Positions 36,557-45,912 are shown, counted from the first letter of the stretch. The stretch: 64,000 bases of DNA from Teichococcus wenyumeiae (GCF_003696345.1 NZ_RFLX01000001.1:248001-312000); one strand, 5' to 3'. Program-made: numbers and translations. Notes: generated by a model not told the origin, from the letters alone.

Positions 36557-38175
36557 TCCCGCTGCGTCAGACCTGGCCCGAGGACTTCGCCCGCCGCTAC
36601 CGCGAGAAGGGCTATTGGCGCGGCGAGACCTTTTCGGGCTTCCTGCGCCAGCGCGCCGCCGAGCACCCCGACGCCACCGCCATCGTGCAGGGCGAGCGCC
36701 GCTGGAGCTATGCCGAGCTGCTGGCCCGTGCCGAGGCCGCCGCCGCCGGCTACCTGAAGGCCGGGCTGAAGCCGGGCGACCGGGTGGTGGTGCAGCTGCC
36801 CAATATCGCGGAATTCTTCTCGGCCGTCTTCGGCCTGTTCCGCGCCGGCATGATCCCGCTCTACGCGCTGCCGGCGCACCGCATCACCGAGATCGCGCAT
36901 TTCGCCCGCAAGTCCGAGGCCAGCGGCTATATCATCGCCGGCCGGTACGAGGGCTTCGACTACCGCGACCTCGCCCGCGCCCTGCGGGCCGAGGTGCCGG
37001 CGGTGCAGCACGTGATCGTGGCCGCCGACGACGCCGCCGAATTCACCCCCCTGGCGACCGAGGCCGATGCCAGCTTGGCCCTGCCGCCGGACCCGCCTTC
37101 CTCCGATGTCGCCTTCATCCAGATCTCCGGCGGCAGCACGGGACTGTCGAAGCTGATCCCGCGCACGCATGACGACTACATCTACAGCTTCCGCGCCAGC
37201 AACGAGATCTGCGGCGTGACGCCGGAGAGCGTCTTTCTCGTCGCCCTGCCCGCCGCCCACAACTTCCCCATGAGCTCCCCCGGGCATATGGGCGCGCTGC
37301 ATGCGGGCGCGACCGTCGTTCTCAGCCCCTCCCCCAGCCCCGATGCCGCCTTCCCGCTGATTGCGAAGGAGAAGGTGACCATCACCGGGCTGGTGCCGCC
37401 GCTGGCGCTGCTCTGGATGCAGGCCGCGCCCGCCACGCCGCATGACATCTCCAGCCTGGAAGTGCTGCTGGTCGGCGGCGCCAAGTTCACGCCCGAGGTG
37501 GCGCGCCGCGTGCGCCCGACGCTGGGCTGCACGCTGCAACAGGTCTTCGGCATGGCGGAAGGGCTGGTGAACTACACCCGCCTGGACGATTCCGAGGAGA
37601 TCATCACCACCTGCCAGGGCCGCCCCATCAGCCCGGATGACGAGGTGCTGGTGGTGGACGACCTCGGCAACCCGGCGCCGGAGGGCGAGCCCGGCTACCT
37701 GCTGGCGCGCGGGCCCTATACCATCCGCGGCTACCACAATGACGAGGCCGCCAACGCCCGCTCTTTTACCAGCGACGGCTTCTACCGCACCGGCGACATC
37801 GTGCGCCGCCTGCCCGGCGGCTATCTGGAAGTGCAGGGCCGCGCCGGCGACCACATCAACCGCGCCGGCGAGAAGATCTCCGCCGAGGAGATCGAGGACC
37901 ACCTGCTGGCGCATCCCAGCGTCTTCGATGTCGCCATCGTCTCCATCCCTGACGAGTTCCTGGGCGAACGCTCCTGCGCCTTCGTCATCCCGCAGGGCGA
38001 GAAGCCGAAGGGCGCGGCGCTGAAGGCCTGGATGCGCACGCGCGGCATCGCCGAATTCAAGGTGCCGGACCAGATCGTCTTCGTGGAGCAATTCGCCACC
38101 ACGGCGGCGGGCAAGGTGAGCCGCAAGGAGCTGCGCGCGCGGCTGCGGGCGGAATTCCTGGAGAAGCAAGACTGA
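36553..38175 (+). CDS. entE: 2,3-Dihydroxybenzoate-AMP ligase
   Basis: The 540-residue adenylating enzyme has the ATP motif [19 protein letters not shown] and the substrate pocket [13 protein letters not shown]. The Ser in this pocket, as in EntE and DhbE, favours 2,3-dihydroxybenzoate over salicylate (salicylate enzymes usually have Cys). The hinge and second ATP motif are YRTGDIVRR and [14 protein letters not shown], and [12 protein letters not shown] bears the catalytic Lys. It loads DHB onto the aryl carrier protein. It starts at GTG 36553. A dispersed repeat pair (38180-38307) separates it from entB. Confidence 0.94.
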   Translation: MIPLRQTWPEDFARRYREKGYWRGETFSGFLRQRAAEHPDATAIVQGERRWSYAELLARAEAAAAGYLKAGLKPGDRVVVQLPNIAEFFSAVFGLFRAGMIPLYALPAHRITEIAHFARKSEASGYIIAGRYEGFDYRDLARALRAEVPAVQHVIVAADDAAEFTPLATEADASLALPPDPPSSDVAFIQISGGSTGLSKLIPRTHDDYIYSFRASNEICGVTPESVFLVALPAAHNFPMSSPGHMGALHAGATVVLSPSPSPDAAFPLIAKEKVTITGLVPPLALLWMQAAPATPHDISSLEVLLVGGAKFTPEVARRVRPTLGCTLQQVFGMAEGLVNYTRLDDSEEIITTCQGRPISPDDEVLVVDDLGNPAPEGEPGYLLARGPYTIRGYHNDEAANARSFTSDGFYRTGDIVRRLPGGYLEVQGRAGDHINRAGEKISAEEIEDHLLAHPSVFDVAIVSIPDEFLGERSCAFVIPQGEKPKGAALKAWMRTRGIAEFKVPDQIVFVEQFATTAAGKVSRKELRARLRAEFLEKQD

Positions 38176-38179
38176 CGCA

Positions 38180-38307
38180 AAAAGGCTGGGGGAATGAATT
38201 TCCCCAGGCCCCCATCTTCTTTCTTCGAGTTAGGCACTGGCTTCACCGGCTGGCGGACCCGAAAAAGAAAGAAGGGGTTTCAGGGGAATTCATTCCCCTG
38301 ACCTTTC
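38180..38307. repeat. Facing pair of dispersed repeats inside the siderophore locus
   Basis: Copies at 38180-38230 (plus) and 38256-38307 (minus) have their C/T-rich tails pointing at each other with 25 bases between them. The pair fills almost the whole entE-entB gap, the only sizeable gap in an otherwise overlapping gene set. Transcripts could be attenuated or processed here. Confidence 0.85.
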
Positions 38308-38328
38308 TCTTGAAGGGTGTGTTTGCAC

Positions 38329-38970
38329 GTGACTGCCAAGGGCCTCCCCACCATCGCTCCCTATGCCCTGCCGGGGGCCGACGAACTGCCCACGCCGCGC
38401 GCGCCCTGGACGGTGCAGCGGGACCGCGCGGCACTGCTGGTGCATGACATGCAGCAGTATTTCGTGCGCCCCTATCAGCGCGATGCCTCACCCATGCTGC
38501 CCGTGGTGCAGAACATCGCGCGGCTGATCGCCCATGCGCGTGCCGTCGGCATTCCGGTCTTCTACACGGCGCAGCATGGCAACCAGGACCGGCGGGACCG
38601 GGGCCTGCAGGCCGATCTCTGGGGCCCCGGCATGTCGGATGCGCCGGAGCACCAGCCGATCCTGCCGGAGCTGGCGCCGGAGCAGGGCGATTTCGTGCTG
38701 GTGAAGCACCGCTACAGCGCCTTCCAGCGCAGCAACCTGGAGACGCTGATGCGGGTGCGCGGGCGGGACCAGTTGGTCATCACCGGCATCTACGCGCATA
38801 TCGGCTGCACCATGACGGCGGGCGAGGCCTTTCAGCGCGATATCGAGCCCTTCTTTGCCGCCGATGCCACGGCGGATTTTTCGCGTGAGAAGCACATGAT
38901 GGCGCTGAACTACGTGGCCGGCACCTGCGCCGTGCCGATGACCACCGAACAGCTTCTGGCCGCCCTGTGA
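38329..38970 (+). CDS. entB: Isochorismatase without carrier domain
   Basis: The 213-residue hydrolase has RAALLVHDMQQYFVRPY with the catalytic Asp, GIPVFYTAQHGNQ, VLVKHRYSAFQRSNL with the Lys, and ITGIYAHIGCTMTAGEAF with the nucleophilic-region Cys. It turns isochorismate into 2,3-dihydro-2,3-dihydroxybenzoate. E. coli EntB (285 residues) carries a C-terminal aryl carrier domain; here the protein stops exactly where that domain would start. The stop TGA overlaps ATG of the next gene (TGATG). The start is GTG 38329, with GTG 38317 possible; AAGGG lies 11 bases before 38329. Confidence 0.92.
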   Translation: MTAKGLPTIAPYALPGADELPTPRAPWTVQRDRAALLVHDMQQYFVRPYQRDASPMLPVVQNIARLIAHARAVGIPVFYTAQHGNQDRRDRGLQADLWGPGMSDAPEHQPILPELAPEQGDFVLVKHRYSAFQRSNLETLMRVRGRDQLVITGIYAHIGCTMTAGEAFQRDIEPFFAADATADFSREKHMMALNYVAGTCAVPMTTEQLLAAL

Positions 38971-39203
38971 TGCTGACCCGCGAGCGCATGCGCGCCGATA
39001 TCGCCGCCATGATCCATGAGGACCCGGAGGAGATCGGGGGCGATGACAACCTGATCGACCTCGGCCTCGATTCCATGCGGGCGATGAACCTGCTGGTACG
39101 CTGGGCGGAGACGGGCCTCACGCTCGACTTCTCGGAATTCGCCGAGCGGCTGACGCTGGATGCCTGGTGGGCCATCGTGGACCGCGTGCAGCGCCAGGCA
39201 TGA
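38970..39203 (+). CDS. Free-standing aryl carrier protein
   Basis: The 77-residue protein is a phosphopantetheine carrier with GGDDNLIDLGLDSMRAMNLL; Ser 35 of LDSM is the attachment site. DFSEFAERLTLDAWW matches the end of EntB's aryl carrier domain, so it probably accepts DHB from EntE and gives it to EntF. The start is ATG 38970, overlapping the isochorismatase stop; GTG 38967 is also possible. Its stop overlaps the entF ATG (ATGA). A separate carrier gene is unusual because EntB, DhbB and VibB are fusions. Confidence 0.9.
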   Translation: MLTRERMRADIAAMIHEDPEEIGGDDNLIDLGLDSMRAMNLLVRWAETGLTLDFSEFAERLTLDAWWAIVDRVQRQA

Positions 39204-42200
39204 ACGCGCCCTTCGCCATGGACCAGCGCACCAAGCCGCGCCCGCTGACCGAGGCGCAGGCCGGGCTGTGGTATGCGCAGCGGCTGGACCCGGCGAACCC
39301 GATCTTCAACACCGGCCAGTACCTGGACCTGCGCGGGCCGCTGGATCGCGAGGCCTTCCGCACCGCCGTGGATGCGGCGGTGGCCGAGGCCGATGTGCTG
39401 GCCATGTGCATCGAGGATGCCAGCGGCGTGCCGGCGCAGGGGGTGGAGGAAGCCCGCCGCCCCTGGCTGCAGGTGGTGGACCTTTCCGCAGAGGCGGAGC
39501 CGGAGCAGGCGGCGCTGGCCGCCATGGCGCGCGACATGGCCACGCCGGTAGACCCGGCGCGGCATCCGTTGGCCGCCGAGCGGCTCTTCATCCTCGGGGA
39601 GCGCCGGCACTTCTGGTACCAGCGGGCGCATCACCTGGCGCTGGATGCCTTCGGCACCGACCTGATCACCCGCCGCGTCGCCGGGCTTTATGCCGCGGCG
39701 CTGGGACAGGGCGTGGCGGGGCCGCCGCTGGCCGGGCTGGAGGCCGCGCTGGCGGAAGACGCCGCCTATCGCGCCGACCCGCGCCGCGAGAAAGACGCCG
39801 CTTACTGGCGCCAGGCCATGGAGGGCATGGCGGATGTGGTGGGCCTCGCCCCCGGCCATGCCATGACGAGCCGCCGCGCCATCCGCCACACGCAGGTGCT
39901 GGACGATGCGCTGGTGGAGGCCCTGCGCAGCGGCGCCGCCAACCATGGCACGCCCTGGCCGGACCTGCTGGCGGCGCTGGTGGGCGCCTATTGCCGCCGC
40001 TTCGCGGGCACGGAGGAAATCTCGATCGGCGTGGCCTTCATGGGCCGCCTCGGCAGCCCGGCGGCGCGGGTGCCCTGCACGCTGATGAACGTGCTGCCGC
40101 TGCGCCTGCGGCCGGATGAGGATGCGCCGCTGGCGGAATATCTGACGGATGCCTCCAGGGCGCTGCTGCGCGGCCGCCGCCATGGCCGCTACCGGGGCGA
40201 GCAGTTGCGGCGCGACCTGGGCCTGCTGGGCGCCGGACGCCGGCTGCACGGCGCCCTGGTGAACCTGCTGCCCTTCGACAGCGTGCCGGTCTTTCCCGGG
40301 CTGGAGGTGCGCCCGCAGGTGCTGGGCACCGGCCCGGTGGATGACATCACCCTCACCTTCCGTGGCGGCGCCGACGCCAGTGGGCTGCGGCTGGAGATCG
40401 AGGCCAATCCCGCCCTCTACAGCGCCGAGGACGTCGCGACCCATGCCACCCGCCTCGGCTGGTTCTGCCAAGCAGCGCTGCGGGCGGAGCGTCTGGCCGA
40501 TGTGCCCGGCGCCACGCCGGACGAGGCGCGCTGGCAGGTGCAGGACCTGAATGCCACGGATCATCCGGTGCCGGAGACCACTCTGGCCGCGCTGATCGCC
40601 GCCAGGATGGCCGCGCATCCGGACGCGCCCGGGCTGGAATTCAACGGCACCGTCCTCTCCTATGCCGAATTGGATGCCCGCACCGCCGCCCTGGCCGCCG
40701 CGCTGCGCGCAGAGGGCGCGCGGCCGGGCGCCGTGGTCGCCGTGGCGCTGGAACGTTCGCTGGAGCTGGTCATCGCCCTGGTGGCGGTGCTGCGGGCCGG
40801 CGCGGCCTATCTGCCGCTGGACCCGGCGCACCCTGATGAACGGATCGCGCGCATCCTGAACAATGCCAGGCCGGTGCTGGCGCTTTCGGAACGTGACCTG
40901 CCCGGTGGCGCGCCGTTGCTGGCGCCACGTGACTGGCCGATGGAAGGCGCAGCCCCGGCCGATGGCCCCACACCCGGCGATGCCGCCTATGTGCTCTACA
41001 CCTCCGGCTCCACCGGAGAGCCGAAGGGCGTGGTGATCGAGCACCGCGCCATCGTCAACCGGCTGGAATGGATGCGGCAGCACTACGGCTTCGGCCACGC
41101 CGACCGCATCCTGCAGAAGACACCGGCCACTTTCGATGTCTCCGTCTGGGAATTCTTCCTGTCCTTCATCAGCGGCGGCACGCTGGTGGTGGCGCCGCCC
41201 GGCGCGCACAAGGACCCGGTGGCGCTGGCGGCGCTGCTGCGGAATGCGCGCATCACCACGGCGCATTTCGTGCCTTCCATGCTCGCGGCCTTCCTGGCGG
41301 AACCGGCCTCGCGGGGCATCGCGCTGGCCCGCGTCTTCTGTTCCGGCGAGGAACTGACAGCGGAGTTGCGTGACCGCTTCCACGCCCGCGTCACCGCCGA
41401 GCTGCACAATCTCTACGGCCCCACCGAGGCCGCCGTGGATGTCAGCTTCTGGCCCGCCGCCACCAATGACCGCAGCCAGCCCGTGCCCATCGGCTTCCCG
41501 GTCTGGAACACGCAGCTTTACGTGCTGGACGAGGCGCTGCGGCCGGTGGCGCCGGGCATGGCGGGGCATCTCTTCATCGGCGGCGTGCAATTGGCGCGGG
41601 AATATCTCGGCCGGCCGGACCTGACGGAACGCGCCTTCATCCCCAGCCCCTTCCGGCCGGGCGAGCGGATGTACCGCACCGGCGACCTCGCGCGCCTGCG
41701 GGCGGATGGGGCGCTGGTCTTCCTCGGCCGCTCCGACCATCAGGTCAAGATCCGTGGCCAGCGCATCGAACTTGGCGAGATCGAGGCGGCGCTGGCCAGC
41801 TATCCGCATCTGCGCCAGGCGCGTGTGATCGCGCGGGAAGACCGCGCCGGTGACAAGCGCCTCGTGGCCTATGTCGTGCCGGCGGAGGGCTATGATGCCG
41901 CCACGCTGCGTGCTCATGCGGCGGCGCGGCTGCCGGATGGCTGGCTGCCTTCCGCCTATGTCGCCCTGGATGCGCTGCCGGTGAACAGCAGCGGCAAGCT
42001 GGACCGTGCCGCCCTGCCCGCGCCCGATTACGGCAGCGCCGGCGGCCGCGCCCCCGCCACGGAGGCCGAGCGCCGCGTCGGCGCCCTCTTCGCCGAAGCC
42101 CTGCAGGTGCCGCCGCCCGGCGCGGAGGATGATTTCTTCGCCCTCGGCGGCCATTCCCTGCTGGCGGTGGAGCTGATGCTGCGGGTGCGGGAAGAATTCG

Positions 42201-43090
42201 GCTGGGACCCCGGCCTGGGTGCGCTGTTCGAGCACCCGACGGTGGAGCGGCTTGCCGCGCTGCTGGAGGAAAAGCCTGTCAGCGACAGCGGACTTGGCCC
42301 GCTGGTGCGGCTGCAACAGGGCGATGACGCGCTGCCGCCGCTGTTCACCGTGCATCCGGCGGGTGGCATTTCCTGGTGCTATGGCGGGCTGGCGCGGGCG
42401 CTTTCTCCCCGCCGCACAGTCTATGGCCTGCAGGCGCCCGCGCTGGCGGAAGGCGTGCCGACGCCGGAGAGCCTGGAGGCGCTCGCCGCCGACTACGTGG
42501 AGCGTATCCGCGCCATCCGCCCCGGCGGGCCTTTCCACCTGCTGGGCTGGTCGGTGGGTGGCATCATCGCCCATGCCATGGCGGTGCGGCTGCGCGCCCT
42601 GGGCGAGACGGTGGGCCTGCTGGCCATGCTGGATTCCTACCCCAGCGACGTCTGGCGCGCCGAGCCGGAGCCGGACGAGAACGCGCCGCTGCGCGCCCTG
42701 CTCGCCATCGCCGGCCATGACCCGGACCGCCTGCCCGACCTGCCGCTGACGCGGGATGCCGTGGTGGGCTTCCTGCGGCAATCCGACAGCCCGCTGGGCC
42801 GGTTGCCGGAAGCGGCGCTGGATGGCGTGGTGCGGGTGGTGCGCGGCAACAACCGGCTGGTGCGGGCGCACCGGCACGGGCATTTCGACGGCACGGTGCT
42901 GCATTTCCGTGCCGCGCTGGACCATGCCGGGCGCGACCTTTCGCCCGCCATGTGGCAGCCTTATGCCACGGCGGTCTCGATCGTGGATATCCAGGCGCTG
43001 CATGCAGGCCTGACCGGCCCCGAGGCCACGGCACAGGTCGCGCCGGTGCTCTCCGCCTTTCTTTCAGCCCAGGACAAGGAATTCAGCTGA
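39200..43090 (+). CDS. entF: Enterobactin-synthase-like NRPS (C-A-T-TE)
   Basis: The 1296-residue protein has the domain order and length of EntF. The condensation domain (about 10-440) has WYQRAHHLALDAFG, with Ala in place of the Gly of HHxxxDG. The adenylation domain (about 460-960) has YTSGSTGEPKGVV, FDVSVWEFF, THFVPS-like AHFVPS, FCSGEEL, NLYGPTEAAVDVS and YRTGDLARL. The visible specificity residues read D-V-W-H-F-S-L-V-D, the serine code of EntF. The carrier Ser is residue 986 (LGGHSLLAVEL) and the thioesterase Ser is residue 1118 (GWSVGGIIAH). It should build a cyclic DHB-serine ester. Confidence 0.94.
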   Translation: MNAPFAMDQRTKPRPLTEAQAGLWYAQRLDPANPIFNTGQYLDLRGPLDREAFRTAVDAAVAEADVLAMCIEDASGVPAQGVEEARRPWLQVVDLSAEAEPEQAALAAMARDMATPVDPARHPLAAERLFILGERRHFWYQRAHHLALDAFGTDLITRRVAGLYAAALGQGVAGPPLAGLEAALAEDAAYRADPRREKDAAYWRQAMEGMADVVGLAPGHAMTSRRAIRHTQVLDDALVEALRSGAANHGTPWPDLLAALVGAYCRRFAGTEEISIGVAFMGRLGSPAARVPCTLMNVLPLRLRPDEDAPLAEYLTDASRALLRGRRHGRYRGEQLRRDLGLLGAGRRLHGALVNLLPFDSVPVFPGLEVRPQVLGTGPVDDITLTFRGGADASGLRLEIEANPALYSAEDVATHATRLGWFCQAALRAERLADVPGATPDEARWQVQDLNATDHPVPETTLAALIAARMAAHPDAPGLEFNGTVLSYAELDARTAALAAALRAEGARPGAVVAVALERSLELVIALVAVLRAGAAYLPLDPAHPDERIARILNNARPVLALSERDLPGGAPLLAPRDWPMEGAAPADGPTPGDAAYVLYTSGSTGEPKGVVIEHRAIVNRLEWMRQHYGFGHADRILQKTPATFDVSVWEFFLSFISGGTLVVAPPGAHKDPVALAALLRNARITTAHFVPSMLAAFLAEPASRGIALARVFCSGEELTAELRDRFHARVTAELHNLYGPTEAAVDVSFWPAATNDRSQPVPIGFPVWNTQLYVLDEALRPVAPGMAGHLFIGGVQLAREYLGRPDLTERAFIPSPFRPGERMYRTGDLARLRADGALVFLGRSDHQVKIRGQRIELGEIEAALASYPHLRQARVIAREDRAGDKRLVAYVVPAEGYDAATLRAHAAARLPDGWLPSAYVALDALPVNSSGKLDRAALPAPDYGSAGGRAPATEAERRVGALFAEALQVPPPGAEDDFFALGGHSLLAVELMLRVREEFGWDPGLGALFEHPTVERLAALLEEKPVSDSGLGPLVRLQQGDDALPPLFTVHPAGGISWCYGGLARALSPRRTVYGLQAPALAEGVPTPESLEALAADYVERIRAIRPGGPFHLLGWSVGGIIAHAMAVRLRALGETVGLLAMLDSYPSDVWRAEPEPDENAPLRALLAIAGHDPDRLPDLPLTRDAVVGFLRQSDSPLGRLPEAALDGVVRVVRGNNRLVRAHRHGHFDGTVLHFRAALDHAGRDLSPAMWQPYATAVSIVDIQALHAGLTGPEATAQVAPVLSAFLSAQDKEFS

Positions 43091-43851
43091 TGCGACCGAG
43101 TGGCCTTTCCGGCAAGCGCGTGCTGGTGACGGGGGCGGCCGGCGGCATCGGCCAGGCGGTGCTGCGGGCGCTGCTGGAGGAAGGGATGCGCGTGGTCGCC
43201 ACCGACCTCGACCCCGCCGCCATCCCCCCCGCCCCGAACCTGCGGGCGGAGCGGCTGGACGTGACCAGCAGCGCCGCCGTCGATGCCCTGGTGGCGCGCA
43301 TCGAGGCCGAGGAAGGCCCGATCGACTGCGGCGTCAGCCTGGCCGGCATCCTGGCCACCGACACGGTGGCGCAGACCACGGATGAAAGCTGGCGCCGCGT
43401 CTTCGCCGTCAATACCGATGGCGTCTTCCACCTGGGCCGGGCGCTGGCGCGGGTGATGGGGCCGCGGGCAGCGGGCAGCATCGTGGTGGTCAGTTCCAAC
43501 GCGGCGGGCGTGCCGCGCCATGCCATGGCGGCCTATGCGGCCTCCAAGGCCGCCACCACCATGTTCACCCGCTGCCTGGGGCTGGAACTGGCGCCGCAGG
43601 GCATTCGCTGCAACATCGTCGCCCCCGGCTCCACCCTGACGCCGATGCAGACCGGCATGTGGGCGGATGCGGATGGCGCCGCGCGGGTCATCGCCGGCTC
43701 GCCCGAAACCTATAAGGCCGGCATCCCGCTGCGGAAGCTGGCGACGCCGGAGGATATCGCGGATGCGGTGGCTTTCCTGCTCTCCGACCGCGCCGGGCAT
43801 ATCACCATGGCCGATCTCTACATCGATGGCGGCGCGACCCTGCGTGGCTGA
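43090..43851 (+). CDS. entA: 2,3-Dihydro-2,3-dihydroxybenzoate dehydrogenase
   Basis: The 253-residue SDR has VLVTGAAGGIGQAVLRALLE for NAD, the strand SLAGILATDT, the catalytic Ser in VVSSNAAGVPRHAM with Tyr/Lys in AAYAASKAAT, and the EntA-like IRCNIVAPGSTLTPMQTGMW. It oxidises the dihydrodiol to DHB, the last step before activation. The start ATG 43090 overlaps the entF stop (TGATG). Its final codons overlap the start of the esterase gene by eight bases. Confidence 0.93.
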   Translation: MRPSGLSGKRVLVTGAAGGIGQAVLRALLEEGMRVVATDLDPAAIPPAPNLRAERLDVTSSAAVDALVARIEAEEGPIDCGVSLAGILATDTVAQTTDESWRRVFAVNTDGVFHLGRALARVMGPRAAGSIVVVSSNAAGVPRHAMAAYAASKAATTMFTRCLGLELAPQGIRCNIVAPGSTLTPMQTGMWADADGAARVIAGSPETYKAGIPLRKLATPEDIADAVAFLLSDRAGHITMADLYIDGGATLRG

Positions 43852-44674
43852 GGCGCCGCCGCCCGTCACCCTGCCGGGCACGGAGGAACACATCCTCCAG
43901 GCGCCGGCCGGCGAATACCGGCTCTGGCTGTCCATTCCCCAGGCCCCGCCGCCGCCCGGCGGCTTCCCGGTGCTGTATCTGCTGGATGCCAATGCCAGCT
44001 TCGCGACCCTGACCGAGATCGCGCGCCAGGGCGCGGTGCGGGCGGGCGCCACCGGCATCGGCGCCGCGGTGGTGGCGGGCATCGCCTATCCGGGGGAAGC
44101 CCCCTACCACCGCGCCCGGCGCGGGCTGGACTATACTCCCGGCCCGCCGGCCGAGGAGGCGGTGCCCTACCCCACCGGCGGCCGCGATGCCTTTCTGGCT
44201 TTCCTGCGCGGTCCCGTGGCGGCGCGGGTGGCGGAACGCTGCGCGGTGGATGCGGGCCGGCGGGTGCTGATCGGCCATTCCCTGGCCGGCTTCTTCACGC
44301 TGGACGTGCTGGCACGCGACCCTGGCGCCTTCAGCGACTATGTCGCCATCAGCCCTTCCGTCTGGTGGAACCGGGCGCGGCTGGAGGAAGGGCTGGCGGC
44401 GCTGCGCTTCCCTGGCCGGGTGCCGCGCGTGGCGCTGGGTGTCGGCGAATGGGAACAGGGCTTGACGCCCTGGGAAGCGGCCTCTCCCGAAGCCGCCCGT
44501 ACCGCCGAGCGGCGTGGCCGCCGCGCCATGGTGGATGGCGCGCGGCAGATGGCCGAGCGTGTCGCCGCCAGCGGCGCCGAGACGCGCTTCTGGTGCTTCC
44601 CGGAAGAGAACCACGGTTCCGTGCTTCCCGTGGCCCTGGGCCGCGCCCTGCGCTTCGTGCTCTCCGGCCACTGA
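43844..44674 (+). CDS. Cytoplasmic siderophore esterase (Fes/IroE family)
   Basis: The 276-residue protein has VLYLLDANASFATL, the nucleophile LIGHSLAGFFTLDVL, AISPSVWWNRA, and a C-terminal His in CFPEENHGSVL. This is the esterase-D/IroE fold; placement at the end of a DHB-serine gene set suggests that it hydrolyses the ester backbone to release iron. No signal peptide is seen, unlike its relative at 11018-11893. The start is GTG 43844, inside the end of entA. A dispersed repeat lies at its 3' end. Confidence 0.85.
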   Translation: MAEAPPPVTLPGTEEHILQAPAGEYRLWLSIPQAPPPPGGFPVLYLLDANASFATLTEIARQGAVRAGATGIGAAVVAGIAYPGEAPYHRARRGLDYTPGPPAEEAVPYPTGGRDAFLAFLRGPVAARVAERCAVDAGRRVLIGHSLAGFFTLDVLARDPGAFSDYVAISPSVWWNRARLEEGLAALRFPGRVPRVALGVGEWEQGLTPWEAASPEAARTAERRGRRAMVDGARQMAERVAASGAETRFWCFPEENHGSVLPVALGRALRFVLSGH

Positions 44675-44726
44675 AACTCGAAGAAAGAAGATGGGGGACC
44701 GGGGGAATTTCTTCCCCGGCCTTTCT
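44675..44726 (-). repeat. Dispersed palindromic repeat, copy 7
   Basis: This reverse copy overlaps the very end of the esterase gene's 3' flank and abuts the MFS pseudogene stop. It has GAATTTCTTCCCC in place of the usual GAATTCATTCCCC. It is a plausible 3' end for the former MFS gene. Confidence 0.85.
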
Positions 44727-44728
44727 GG

Positions 44729-45105
44729 TCACGCGGCGACCGCCACCCGCGCCTGCCGCTCCAGCGCCGCGCTCCAAAGCGTCAGGCCCAGCGCGGCGGC
44801 CACCAGCACCGCGCCCAACGCCGGCGTGGCGATCCCACCACCTCACCGCCAATCCAGGCGCTGAGGGCGATGCCCAGGTTGAAGGCGGCGATGTTGAGCG
44901 CTGAGGCCACGTCCACCGCGCCGGGCCGGTATCGCCGCGCTATCTGCACCACGTAGAGTTGCAGCCACGGCACGGTGATCAGCCCCGCGAGCGGCAGGGT
45001 GATGCCGAGATCCTGCGCCACGGTAGGCAGGAGGCCGACGGTGGCGAATTCGGCGGTGCCGATCGCATAGGCCGCAACCGTCAGGGCAAAGAGAGCAAGG
45101 GGCAT
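44729..45105 (-). pseudogene. Decayed MFS exporter: internal deletion plus frameshift
   Basis: The N-terminus MPLALFALTVAAYAIGTAEF and LLPTVAQDLGITLPLAG are the first helix of an arabinose-efflux-type MFS transporter. The protein then jumps directly to VPWLQLYVV and ASALNIAAFNLGIALSAW, which belong to the last third of such transporters, so roughly 250-300 residues are missing. Near 44832-44838 the frame shifts and the true C-terminus, ALGAVLVAAALGLTLWSAAL, continues in another frame to TGA 44729-44731. It cannot make a functional pump. It lies next to the siderophore genes, tail to tail with the esterase. Confidence 0.85.
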
Positions 45106-45344
45106 GGGATGGCTCCAGGCCCGCCAGGGCGGCGGGCGCAGCCAGGTTTCAGACAGCTTGAGACCCAGATGCGCCTTGGAGCCGGGCAGCGGAGTAAGCT
45201 GCCCTGAACCAGGATTTATGAATGCAGTTCCTCAATCAGGCTGTGTCGCATGATGGCCATGAGGGTGTGGCGGGGGCCGGCCATGTCGCTGCCGCCTTGC
45301 CCGGCCCCGCAGCCATCTGCCCGCGCGAGCAAGGAGAGAAGGCC

Positions 45345-45776
45345 ATGGAACAACGGCTGCACCGGCTGGATTTCAGAACTTCGGGGCGTGGATTACTGGA
45401 GGTGACGGCGCCCATCTGCCGCTGGGTCGCCGCGCAGGGTTTTGGGGATGGGCTGCTGACGGTCTGGTGCCGGCATACCTCGGCCTCGCTGCTGGTGCAG
45501 GAAAATGCCTCGCCCGAGGTACGCACGGATCTGGAGGATTTCTTCCGCCGGCTGGTGCCAGATGGCGGCGGCGGGCGCTACCGGCACGAGGACGAGGGGG
45601 CGGATGACATGCCGGCGCATCTGCGTACGGCGCTGACGCAGACGCAGCTTTCCATCCCGGTCCAGGGCGGGCAGCCGGTGCTGGGCACCTGGCAGGGCAT
45701 TTATCTGTACGAGCATCGCACCGCGCCGCATCAACGGCAGCTGGTGCTGCATCTGCTGGGCGATCCCGCCGTCTGA
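45345..45776 (+). CDS. YjbQ (UPF0047) family protein
   Basis: The 143-residue protein shows VWCRHTSASLLVQENASPEV, a His-containing conserved block, and RTALTQTQLSIPVQGGQPVLGTWQGIYL in two conserved pieces. YjbQ proteins bind metal and have weak thiamin-phosphate synthase activity in vitro; the cell role is not known. ATG 45345 has AAGGAG ten bases upstream, and the frame continues to 45222. The gene stands alone between the MFS remnant and a lipoprotein gene. Confidence 0.85.
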   Translation: MEQRLHRLDFRTSGRGLLEVTAPICRWVAAQGFGDGLLTVWCRHTSASLLVQENASPEVRTDLEDFFRRLVPDGGGGRYRHEDEGADDMPAHLRTALTQTQLSIPVQGGQPVLGTWQGIYLYEHRTAPHQRQLVLHLLGDPAV

Positions 45777-45912
45777 GTCGCGAAAAGCCCCGGCAAGGCC
45801 TGGGATCTTGGCAAGGATTGGTGCCGATCGAGCCTGGGCATGGCCGTTACGGCATGGCTCCTGGCGAGCCGTGCTGATTTACGCGCCAGATTGCCCAGGC
45901 CACGCCAGAAGT

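Noticed and set aside
38780-43003. A 1407-codon open frame on the minus strand opposite entF.
   Set aside because: Its composition (runs of Arg, Gln, Gly, His) is that of an antisense shadow in high-GC DNA, while the plus strand encodes a full NRPS with all motifs.
44729-45105. Calling the MFS fragment an intact EntS exporter.
   Set aside because: It lacks the middle of the protein and has a frameshift; its signature is of the arabinose-efflux type rather than EntS.
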